Made by a program: the position numbers and the translations under genes
Part shown: piece by piece, positions 21,546 to 30,065 of the stretch
Layout: each line of letters starts with the position of its first letter
Position numbering within the stretch: position 1 is the first letter of the stretch
Notes under the pieces: generated by a model
Told to the model about the DNA's origin: nothing
Database searches by the model: none
The model's input: only the letters and a program-made list of their open reading frames with translations
Assembly: GCA_963575745.1 (NCBI GenBank)
Contig: CAUYUJ010016360.1
Location: 903,486 to 967,485 of the forward strand
Source of the DNA: Prorocentrum cordatum
Lineage: Eukaryota; Sar; Dinophyceae; Prorocentrales; Prorocentraceae
DNA: 64,000 nucleotides
Direction of reading: 5' to 3'

Positions 21546-24500
21546 CTAAAAGAGGAACCCAAAGCCGGATTGTGCGATCCATGGGGCACGTCTTACATGG
21601 CGCCTCCTCATCGCCTCGGCTCGGTTCGCTCGAATTCGCTCGCGTTGGGACTCGCTGAGGAGGGGGGGAGGGGGCGGGAGAGGCGAGGGAGGCGGGGCAG
21701 GGGGAACAAAGGGAGAGGCGAGCCCAACGGAGCCTACGTACAGGTCCTCTTGGGTGGGGTCCTCGGGGGGGTCCAACCTGGGGGCCAGGCTGCCTGGCGG
21801 CTGGCTGGGGCCAGGGGGGGTACACTGTGACCCCGAGAACGCCAGGACCAGAGGGCGCCTGAAGCGCTCCCTCTCGGGATCAGGTCGAGAGCTCCTAGGC
21901 CCAGCCCGAAAATCCGGCGCCCAAGCAACTCCCTCCTCAGGAATGGACCCGACGAAAAAGTCCCGAAGACCCTCCACCTCAGGACAACTCGGCTCGGTCT
22001 GGGACCCGGCCCCAGGTTCCACGGCCGAAAAATCCACAACCGTCTGAACAATCGACTCGGCGAGGGCCCTGCAAAGGCCGGGGGGGTAGACCTTCTTGGC
22101 CGCCGTTTTAAACTCCCCCCCCGTCTCTGCTTTACCCAGGAGCACTGAGTGCGCTCCACGTCCATGCGAGCAACGCCCCTGGCCGGGCGTCGCCCTCAGG
22201 CGTCGGTGCAGGCCGCTCACCCTCACGCCGACGATCCTCGTCGGTGCCCTGCCAGCCTTGCCGCCGTGCTCGCACTGGTCGAAGTCCGTGGTGCTGACGA
22301 CTGGGCACGACTGGAGTGCCAAGAGTGGCTCCCATGTCCAGCTCGTCACTGCCTCGCGGCGCCAGTGCGCCGGGATGGGGTGCTCCATCCACGCCGCGCT
22401 GCCTGCTGCCAGGTGGTCCGCCATCAGCTTCACCATGGCCTGGAGCAGCGCGTTGCCGACCGCCAGCTGCAGCCTCTGCTTGGGGGTGGCGTGCGGCACC
22501 CCCCAGTACTCGTCGTGGGTCCTCAGTGGCGGCGGCCCTGGCATGTCCGACCACCTCGCCGCACTCCACGTTTCACATGGCGGGCCGCCGCCTGTGAGGA
22601 TCACCTGGTGGGATCGGATGGCGTCGCCGAAGGTGCGGAGGTTACTCGACTTCATCAGGTCGCACCTCTCCGCATCGATGGCGACGTCAATGCTGAGCAC
22701 CACGATCTGAATCGTCGTGCTGATCTGCTCGTAGCTGATGCTCGCTTCGAGGCAGTCCTGGATGTCGTCTGTCCTGCGGACCCCGCAGAAGAGGTTGAGG
22801 ACAAAGACCTCCCTTCGCCGCGGCCTCCAGGGCAGCTGCTCCGTCGCGATGCCCTCGTACTTGCCCGTCGGAAACTGGTCCAACGTGTAGCGCTCGAAGG
22901 GCATGTCCTCCTCCTCGGCTGCTGGCGAGGCGGCCCCTTCACGAGCAAGGAGTACATTCACCGCCTTCTCATCCAGCGCGTAGTCAGATCTGATCAGCGT
23001 GGCCGCCATGTGCTTCGCCTCCATGTAGTGACCCTCCTTCAGCAGGTCCTCCCACTGCAGGCGTGGGTTGTGTGGTCCTGCTGCTCGCTGCGCCGGCACG
23101 TTGACGCGCTTGCGGAAGCCCCCCTTCGGGAGCGGGGCCGCCCCTTGCACGGCCTCGCCTCTCAGGTCCACGGGCACGCAAGCCATGGTGATCTGCAGCA
23201 GGCAGCCGGGCGAGCCATGGGCCGCGTGCTCGATCAGGTGGTGCTCGCCCTCGAACTGCATCAGGCAGGTCGGGCACTGTGTTGCCCCTTGCAGCCACCT
23301 GCGCGCCAGGTCCTGCATCCTCCAGTGCTCCCTGGAGATGTGCACTCGTAGGCCCCTTAGCTTCTTGAAGCCACTGGCACACCAAGGGCAGCTCCACCCC
23401 GACACTGCTGCGCTTTGGGAGGGTCCCTCTGCGCGTGCTGGTGCTGGTCCATCTTGTGCTGGCGGTCCGAATGGGCTCCCTGGCCGTGCTGAGTATGGCA
23501 CTCCTGCTGGCCACACCGTCTTGAAGAAGTGCTGGGCCGCCTCCTGCGCCTGGGTCCTCCTGGCAAGCTCCTCCGCCGCTGCCTTCAGCGCGTCGTTGAG
23601 CCTGTGCTTCCAGGTGGTGTGGGAGCTGCGGATCTTCCTCTCCCAGGGCCTGATATCCAACGCAGGGTGCGGCAGGTCATCGTAGGCGTGGGAGAACTGT
23701 CTGAGCCACTGCAGGTCGTCCAGTAGAAGAGCTGGCCAGGATCGACGCCTGGCTGGCGCTGGGGTCATCAGCAGCCCTGCCATGAGGGCGAAAGCCACTG
23801 GGGGGCCTGATTGGAGCAGCTCCCCATACAGGCGGAGGCGGGCGACCTTCAGGAGGTCGGCTGGCCTTGACCTGCCTGCTCGGAGGAGGACGTGGTCGTC
23901 CGCGGCGTCGGGCGTTTTCTCGAGCTCGCCGCCCTCCTCCTCGTCAGTCCGTCTGACGGGCGAGCTGGACGTGGCCACCCTGTAGACTGACATGATCATA
24001 CCGTGGAAATACTTGCTCTCCGCGACTGTGAGGCCCAACCAGCTGCCCATGGAGTAGGCCCTGGATCCAAGGATGAGGGAATCCGCGAACTCTATCTTGG
24101 CCGCCCTCGGGACCCCTGGCTCTCTGCAGACCTTACGTCTGAGTTGGCACAACTGCTTGCTAGTGGTCTGTGCCCTGCGGTAGAGCTCCGGGTACATGGC
24201 GCCGTGGTCATCGATCACCGTGCCAAGCTGGACGTGGGAGTTGACCAGTCTGACGGACGGGTCCTCGAAGTACTTGGAGACAAGGGCGAGCCTGCCCTGG
24301 CGGACGTGCCACGCGTCATGCTTGGCAGCCTTAGAGCCCCTCCCCGCAAACATGAAGAGTGCCTCCGACTTGCCTGGGTCCAGGTTGAGCCGCAGGCCAT
24401 ACTCGGCGTAGGCGTCCAGTATGATGCCGCCCGCTATGGCCAGGGCCTCTGCAGCACCGCTGGCCTCGCCGAGGTAGAAGAAGCTGCCGTCATCCGCGAA

Positions 24501-27500
24501 GGCGACGCTGTGAGACGGGAGCTCCTGCCACTCGTCCTCGCTGTCGAGCTGGTCGGCGAGGGACCTGGAGTCTGTACCCATGATCCAGACGCCTAGCCCT
24601 ACAGCATGGAGTCGCTGTTCGATGAGCTCGGTGATCTCCCCCATCGCTATCTCGTAGATCTGGTCCGCCAGGGGCTGGCCTGGGATGGACGACTTGGTGC
24701 CCAGGGCGACGTGGTCGGAGCCTTCGCACACAAACCAGGAGGCCCTGTACTGCTCGGAGATCAGCGCTCGGAGGTGCCCACACACACCCTTTCTCTCCAG
24801 GATGGGGGGGCCTCCAATCGTCTGCCTGAGGAGTCTGCGCGCGCCCTCGGGCACACCCGTGGACTTCGAGATGGCGTCGAGGCCGGGCTCGCTCGTGGTG
24901 GTGTGCAGGACAAGCTCCCTCACAAGCGAGTAGAACGCATCCTTGGCATCTAGGAAGAAGGCGGCATACGTGATCGACTTGGCCATTGCCGTGGCCTGGA
25001 GGAGCCGTAGGAGTATGAGCGCATGTTGTGTGCCCCGTCGCTGGATGCCGCCAAACTGCCTGGGGCCTACCAGTCTGGGCATGTGCGGCGACAGCCGCTC
25101 ACGGATGCAGTGTCGAGCCCGCTTGCCGATGGTCGCGGTGACGGCGAAGCACCTGTGGTTGGCGCACTCCTCGATGGCCCTCTTCTTGTGGTGGTGGCGG
25201 TAGTAGCCCCCCTTCCACTGCACCGGCTCTACGCCCATGATGGAGAACTTGGTGAGTAGCGGCATGTAGGCCCTGGCGAGCGGCTTCGCAAACTCCTTGC
25301 AGAAGCGACCCTGGAAGCCATCGACCCCCGCAGCTGTGTCCTTGGCCACGTGGAGGGCCCTCTCCAGCTCCGTGAGCGAGGGGATGCAGGCCAGCTCGAG
25401 GACGTGGTTCTGCGGAAGCTCCTCAAAGAAGCCTTCGAACATCGCAACCTCCGAGATCGGCACATCTGCCGCACACTCGACCAAGGCAAAGTGCTGGACC
25501 CACCGATCTCCTGCTTCATGGACGTCCTGTGCCATGCTGCCGTCCAACTTGCGGACCATGGGCAGGGTGGACTGCATGCGCTTCTTCTCCGAGCCGATCC
25601 CCATGCCTCGCAGCCTGGCGTAGGCGCGCTTGGACTGCCTGTTGCTCCATGCGTCCCCGATGTCGGCTGCGATCCTCGCGTAGTGCATGTTGGCGTCATC
25701 CTTGAGCGAGCTCTGAACTGCGCGCAGGGAGACTCGCCAGGCCCACTCACGTAGAGCCGCTGCTTTCTGCAGCAGCCTCGTAGTCATGCTGAAGAGGTCG
25801 GGCAGGAGCTCCGTCCAGGATGACACGGCATCGTTCAGCAGGTTCATGGTGAACTGGGTCGGCCTCAACACCATCGGCTCGAGGAAAAGGTGGCCGTCTG
25901 GGCGCACCCTGGCCGGCTGAAGGGAGCACGTCCTTCTATGCCGGGTCCTGGCCTCTGGGCGCGAATCCGGTATCCGTGGCGACGTGAAGCCAGCCCTCGG
26001 TTCGAGGAGCACCGGGGCTGGCGGTTCTGACCTTAGCAAAGCGTGGCCCATCGAGGCATCCGGCAGACCATTGGCGACGACTTGGGACGCTCTCGGCTCG
26101 AGGAGCACCGAGGCGTCCCGCTCTGACTTCGGCAAAACGCGGCTGCCTCCATCAGCTTCACCTCGCCCCTCGTCAGCACCTGCTCCTGCTGGTGGACCTG
26201 GTTCGAGTCGCCTACGCCGCCTTGTACCTTCCGGCGGAGCATGCCTTCCCAATAGACCTCGAAATTCAGCACGAATGTTGTCCAGGGTGCGCCAGTGCTC
26301 CGCCACCAGCCTGTCCCTGCTGTCATGCTCACCTTGGCGGTCCTGCCACCAGATCCAGTTGATCATGCCGGCCCTGCGGTCGGCCGTGTTGTGCCATGCA
26401 GCCTCGCAGATGTCCTCTGCGATGCGGTCGATTTGCCTGGCCTCACCGTCCCTGGTGTCCTGGATGGCGCGTAGCCTTGCGGGGTGACGGCGTAGGAGAC
26501 GCTTGACGACGGGTACACACCACAGCTTCCATGACCTGTGGCTGCCCTCCGCCTCCGCCAAGTTGTAGACCCAGAAGCTGGAGCGCTCCTCCATGTGCTC
26601 CCTCAGGTCTTCCTCCTCGTCGATTGCGGCCTCCCACGGCGGGTCGCACATGTCCGCTGGCTGCTGAGCTTCTCCCTGCTGCGCTGCGGGTGACTGGCTG
26701 CTTCTGGTGTTGGTCCTTCTCAGGTTGTCCGATGCTTCCCCGACGGCTTGACTTAACAAGAGCTCGTCGTGCTTGGGTTGCAGCATGCCGTCACTATGGT
26801 CCAAACACCATCTGCCACCAGCGCGCCCCACGTGGTCCACATCGTGGGGGATTCGGGCCCTGACCGGGTCCTCCATGTCGCTGTAGTCAGCGCGGCCTGC
26901 CATCGATGGTGGAGGGTCGATGGCGGTAATGCTTGGAGTCGCTGGCCTCCGTGCCCGTGTCATTGAATCCTGGGCATCCCCTTCTGCTGCTGCCGAACTC
27001 AGAGCACTGAACGAGGCTGGTGCTGCGGCCTCATCACTTGCCGCTCCCGAAACACTGCGGAATGCTGAAGAGGCCGCCGAGGCTGTTGCCGAACTCAAGG
27101 TCCAGGTGGCCCTTGAAGGTGCGGCCGTACCCGTAGCCGAGCACGAGGCCCCTCGGGACGCTGGAGTAGTTGCTGAGGCCGTTGCCGCCCTTGACGCACA
27201 GGTGGCCTCCCTGCAGGGACCACTTGGTGTGCTGGCGCCGCTCCCTGAACCTGAGGTGGGAGAGGACGCTCTGCTCCCTGAGCCTGACGCCGTCGACTCC
27301 GCCGATGCCGTCGAGCAGGCTCGTCTCGTCGGACTGCTCGACTCCTCCTGCTGCACCTCCTCTCCAGCTGGGTCCTCTGCACATACTGGCACTGCGGCGC
27401 CGTCTGTGGCAGTGCCCCCTGCTCCTGCGCTCGCGCTGGCCACGCGGCTCCGCCGCGGCTCCCTGGGCGCCAAGAGCCCATCGGCATCTTGCCCAGCGGG

Positions 27501-30065
27501 GTGTACGCCATCTTCAGGGAAGCACTGCCTCTGGATGTGAGTGGGTCGGGCCTCCTCCTCGTCCTCCAGGTCATCGAACGGGTCGTGGAACCCATTCATC
27601 GTGTCTGACGTGGTAGGGCCAGTCCTGCTGGTCTTCTGCTGGTGAAATTGTACTCTGCCTCCATGCTTATCTGGGAGCCTGTGCACGCGAGTGTACTTCT
27701 GTGGCCGCGGGAACTGCTTGGCCATGAGAAGCGCCGTGCCGTCCAGCAACTCACGGTACCCTTGAAGGACAGGAGCAAGCTCCGGCATCACTCTGGCACA
27801 GGTAGGGCCGAGGCGGACCGAGCAGTCGAGCTCCCTCGTACGTAGGTTGAGCCAGAGGTCCCCTTTGGGCATCAGCGCCCACGCTGCGAACAGCACCCTG
27901 ACCATGAAGACCTGGCACCTGGACTGGACTTTGCTGGCGTTCTTGGTGCCCTTGCACCTCAGCGAGCAGAGATCCCTTGACTTGGTTGACGTCCACGCAG
28001 GCTTGGCCCTCACTGGGTCCTTCGGGAATGCCTTCTCCGCGGCGTCCCTGACTGCCCTGTCCAGCTGGTCGGCGTGGTCGTTGGGATGCATGTCCAGGGG
28101 GAAGGCCGGGATGGTGCCCATCATCTCCTCGAACTGCATCCTGCATTCGGGAACTCCGAACTTGGCCTTGTCCACAGCGACTCCTTTCCAAGTCGGAGTA
28201 TGAGGCGCTGCTTCGGTCGGTGGAAGCTCAAGCATCAGGTCCACTAGGGAGTGGTCCTGCTGCGAGATGGCGAGCTCGATGTCGTGGTTGACTCCCTGGT
28301 CTTTCACGTACTGGAGGAGGCCTGGCGAGATGCACACGTAGTCGAGCCTGTGCTCGTGTCCTCGCTGGCCTTCACGCCCCGGGCAGCGCCAGGTCGCATG
28401 GTGCCCTCCTCTGGAGGGGCGCAAGGTGCTTGGCAAGCACACGGGCACCTTGGCCGCAAAGTGCCTCAGCGCAGCACCTGCATCGTTCTCCTGGGAGGCA
28501 CCGTGGTTGCCGATTTCAGCCGTGGTGTGCTGGCCTACCCTGGCGTTCGCATCCATCAGGCAGATCAGGTTGACCTTGCCCTCGGGGCGATGCTGCTTGA
28601 GGATCTGGTGAGTCTGCTGCCACCAGCGATCTCGTAGCTCCTTCGCCGTCCTGCTGTGGGGCGCATGGGCCACCAGCACGTCGATGCTGAGCAGGCTGGA
28701 GCGGATGCTGACGAGCATCCTGCGCGGATCCTGATGCAGGACTGCGATGTGCTTGGCCTCGAGGGTCGGGGCGCCCTGGTGGCGCAGCCTCAGGTTGACC
28801 CAGAGCGAGACGCCGTACTGGCCCTTGGAGTTCGCCGCCGCGTGGAAGATCTGGTACTCGCCTACCTTCAGCACTGAGGACTTGGGCACTCTCGTCTCCA
28901 ACGTGCCGACGAGGTGGTACTTGAAAAGCCCGAACTGGCCCGAGAGCATGTGGACACGCCCTGGGAGCAGCACTCCTGAGAAGGCCTTGCCACCTCCTGT
29001 CCTGGCTTTGCTCGGGTCGAGCGTGAGGACATTGGCGACTGCTACCCTTAGCTTCACCTCCTGCTGCAGCTGCTGGGCGCCTCCCGTGCCGGTGCACTCC
29101 AGGCGGTCGTGCAGGAAATCTGCCAGCCCGCGGCACGGCGGAGCCAGCTGGGGAGCTTCAGCACCTGGGGTGGGATACTGGGCCTGGAGATGCGCTGGCG
29201 CCGCTGCAAGCCAGAGCCATGGCGCCTCCTGCGCCATGTCCAGGACACGCTCCCAGAAGCTGTCGTCGAGAGCTGTCTCGATCTCTCCTCCCCTGGCTAA
29301 CGTGGCAATCGTGTCTGCCAGCTCATTCCAGCCGTTGCCTTCATGCGCCGGGACATGCTTCCAGCTGAAGTGGGTGACTGCCTGCAAGAGCTTGTGCATC
29401 CCGTCAAACACTGTGGAGAACGGGGCATACGTGGCAAGGGAGGCCCCTCCTGCCGCGATGTCGAGCACGTAGAGGCAGTCCGAGTGGAAGGTGATGTGCG
29501 GCATGGGGGTGTCCATGAGGTGGACCGAGGGGTCTGCCTGGTGCAGCTGGAGAACCCACATGGCGGCGGCCGCTGCTGCACAGACTTCTGCTGCCACGGA
29601 GGGCTGAGCAAACTTGTCCGCGAGGTCCGGCATCGCTTGGCCCAGGTAGCCGATGTTGGACATACGCCCCTGCTCGTCTGTCCCGATCACCGTGAAGGCC
29701 CACGACGGAGGACCTGGCATGTGGCCCTTGTCCGCACCTCCTGAGCCATCTGTGTAGATGTCCAGGGAGACATACCCGAATGGAGATGCTCTTCGGCCTG
29801 GTACCGCCGCGAAAGCATCCTCACAGCATTCCGCCAGGAGCGCCTTGGTGGAGCTGTGGAGAGAGGGACCCAGCACGCCCTCGTCCAGGGCCGTGAGGTC
29901 GAAGGGCCAGGCTGCCCGTAGCATGCTGAGTGCATGCTCACAGCCTGGCAGCGGCACCACGCGTCGCGGCTGCCGCCCTTGTAGGTCTGGCTGGGTGACA
30001 TCACTAGGGGCCCCGCCCTCCCTGTCACCTGGGAGCGGGGTGTCCTCGGCGAGGCCCCGTGTTTG
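21546..30065 (-). CDS. Retroelement ORF2: RNase H, endonuclease, reverse transcriptase, zinc fingers, methyltransferase-like domain
   Basis: Residues are counted from 29960 (2804 codons); the frame is open 35 codons further up to the UGA of ORF1. RNase H at 64-230 has YTDGSGG (D71), E125, D161 and HVPAHEGNGWNELAD (H206, D216). Endonuclease at 305-580 has N310, E355, H432, D470/N472, D540 and D569-H570. 840-1000 is Ser/Ala-rich and probably unstructured. Reverse transcriptase at about 1385-1920 has FFLDAKDAFYSL, GQPLADQ and FADD (1821-1824). C2H2-like fingers lie at 2189-2250 (CPWC...H...H; CPTC). A cytosine-C5-methyltransferase-like domain at 2384-2645 has NLFCGV, LSIDVA, GGGPPCETWS (Cys2462) and MEHP (E2526). 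The tail SESQRERIRANRAEAMRRR resembles RPA32-binding helices. I infer that it copies the element RNA into target DNA; the roles of the last domains are inferred. Start codon uncertain. Confidence 0.85.
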   Translation of the reverse strand, partial: QTRGLAEDTPLPGDREGGAPSDVTQPDLQGRQPRRVVPLPGCEHALSMLRAAWPFDLTALDEGVLGPSLHSSTKALLAECCEDAFAAVPGRRASPFGYVSLDIYTDGSGGADKGHMPGPPSWAFTVIGTDEQGRMSNIGYLGQAMPDLADKFAQPSVAAEVCAAAAAAMWVLQLHQADPSVHLMDTPMPHITFHSDCLYVLDIAAGGASLATYAPFSTVFDGMHKLLQAVTHFSWKHVPAHEGNGWNELADTIATLARGGEIETALDDSFWERVLDMAQEAPWLWLAAAPAHLQAQYPTPGAEAPQLAPPCRGLADFLHDRLECTGTGGAQQLQQEVKLRVAVANVLTLDPSKARTGGGKAFSGVLLPGRVHMLSGQFGLFKYHLVGTLETRVPKSSVLKVGEYQIFHAAANSKGQYGVSLWVNLRLRHQGAPTLEAKHIAVLHQDPRRMLVSIRSSLLSIDVLVAHAPHSRTAKELRDRWWQQTHQILKQHRPEGKVNLICLMDANARVGQHTTAEIGNHGASQENDAGAALRHFAAKVPVCLPSTLRPSRGGHHATWRCPGREGQRGHEHRLDYVCISPGLLQYVKDQGVNHDIELAISQQDHSLVDLMLELPPTEAAPHTPTWKGVAVDKAKFGVPECRMQFEEMMGTIPAFPLDMHPNDHADQLDRAVRDAAEKAFPKDPVRAKPAWTSTKSRDLCSLRCKGTKNASKVQSRCQVFMVRVLFAAWALMPKGDLWLNLRTRELDCSVRLGPTCARVMPELAPVLQGYRELLDGTALLMAKQFPRPQKYTRVHRLPDKHGGRVQFHQQKTSRTGPTTSDTMNGFHDPFDDLEDEEEARPTHIQRQCFPEDGVHPAGQDADGLLAPREPRRSRVASASAGAGGTATDGAAVPVCAEDPAGEEVQQEESSSPTRRACSTASAESTASGSGSRASSPTSGSGSGASTPSGPCREATCASRAATASATTPASRGASCSATGTAAPSRATWTLSSATASAASSAFRSVSGAASDEAAAPASFSALSSAAAEGDAQDSMTRARRPATPSITAIDPPPSMAGRADYSDMEDPVRARIPHDVDHVGRAGGRWCLDHSDGMLQPKHDELLLSQAVGEASDNLRRTNTRSSQSPAAQQGEAQQPADMCDPPWEAAIDEEEDLREHMEERSSFWVYNLAEAEGSHRSWKLWCVPVVKRLLRRHPARLRAIQDTRDGEARQIDRIAEDICEAAWHNTADRRAGMINWIWWQDRQGEHDSRDRLVAEHWRTLDNIRAEFRGLLGRHAPPEGTRRRRRLEPGPPAGAGADEGRGEADGGSRVLPKSERDASVLLEPRASQVVANGLPDASMGHALLRSEPPAPVLLEPRAGFTSPRIPDSRPEARTRHRRTCSLQPARVRPDGHLFLEPMVLRPTQFTMNLLNDAVSSWTELLPDLFSMTTRLLQKAAALREWAWRVSLRAVQSSLKDDANMHYARIAADIGDAWSNRQSKRAYARLRGMGIGSEKKRMQSTLPMVRKLDGSMAQDVHEAGDRWVQHFALVECAADVPISEVAMFEGFFEELPQNHVLELACIPSLTELERALHVAKDTAAGVDGFQGRFCKEFAKPLARAYMPLLTKFSIMGVEPVQWKGGYYRHHHKKRAIEECANHRCFAVTATIGKRARHCIRERLSPHMPRLVGPRQFGGIQRRGTQHALILLRLLQATAMAKSITYAAFFLDAKDAFYSLVRELVLHTTTSEPGLDAISKSTGVPEGARRLLRQTIGGPPILERKGVCGHLRALISEQYRASWFVCEGSDHVALGTKSSIPGQPLADQIYEIAMGEITELIEQRLHAVGLGVWIMGTDSRSLADQLDSEDEWQELPSHSVAFADDGSFFYLGEASGAAEALAIAGGIILDAYAEYGLRLNLDPGKSEALFMFAGRGSKAAKHDAWHVRQGRLALVSKYFEDPSVRLVNSHVQLGTVIDDHGAMYPELYRRAQTTSKQLCQLRRKVCREPGVPRAAKIEFADSLILGSRAYSMGSWLGLTVAESKYFHGMIMSVYRVATSSSPVRRTDEEEGGELEKTPDAADDHVLLRAGRSRPADLLKVARLRLYGELLQSGPPVAFALMAGLLMTPAPARRRSWPALLLDDLQWLRQFSHAYDDLPHPALDIRPWERKIRSSHTTWKHRLNDALKAAAEELARRTQAQEAAQHFFKTVWPAGVPYSARPGSPFGPPAQDGPAPARAEGPSQSAAVSGWSCPWCASGFKKLRGLRVHISREHWRMQDLARRWLQGATQCPTCLMQFEGEHHLIEHAAHGSPGCLLQITMACVPVDLRGEAVQGAAPLPKGGFRKRVNVPAQRAAGPHNPRLQWEDLLKEGHYMEAKHMAATLIRSDYALDEKAVNVLLAREGAASPAAEEEDMPFERYTLDQFPTGKYEGIATEQLPWRPRRREVFVLNLFCGVRRTDDIQDCLEASISYEQISTTIQIVVLSIDVAIDAERCDLMKSSNLRTFGDAIRSHQVILTGGGPPCETWSAARWSDMPGPPPLRTHDEYWGVPHATPKQRLQLAVGNALLQAMVKLMADHLAAGSAAWMEHPIPAHWRREAVTSWTWEPLLALQSCPVVSTTDFDQCEHGGKAGRAPTRIVGVRVSGLHRRLRATPGQGRCSHGRGAHSVLLGKAETGGEFKTAAKKVYPPGLCRALAESIVQTVVDFSAVEPGAGSQTEPSCPEVEGLRDFFVGSIPEEGVAWAPDFRAGPRSSRPDPERERFRRPLVLAFSGSQCTPPGPSQPPGSLAPRLDPPEDPTQEDLYVGSVGLASPFVPPAPPPSPLPPPPPLLSESQRERIRANRAEAMRRRHVRRAPWIAQSGFGFLF

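Noticed and set aside
22149-23351. 400-codon plus-strand open frame antisense to ORF2
   Set aside because: Shadow of the GC-rich minus-strand methylase and finger region; no domain and no independent codon bias.
26920-27540. 206-codon plus-strand frame within the Ser/Ala-rich part of ORF2
   Set aside because: Mirror of a low-complexity ORF2 stretch. I considered compensating frameshifts in ORF2 here, but flanking domains stay in one frame.
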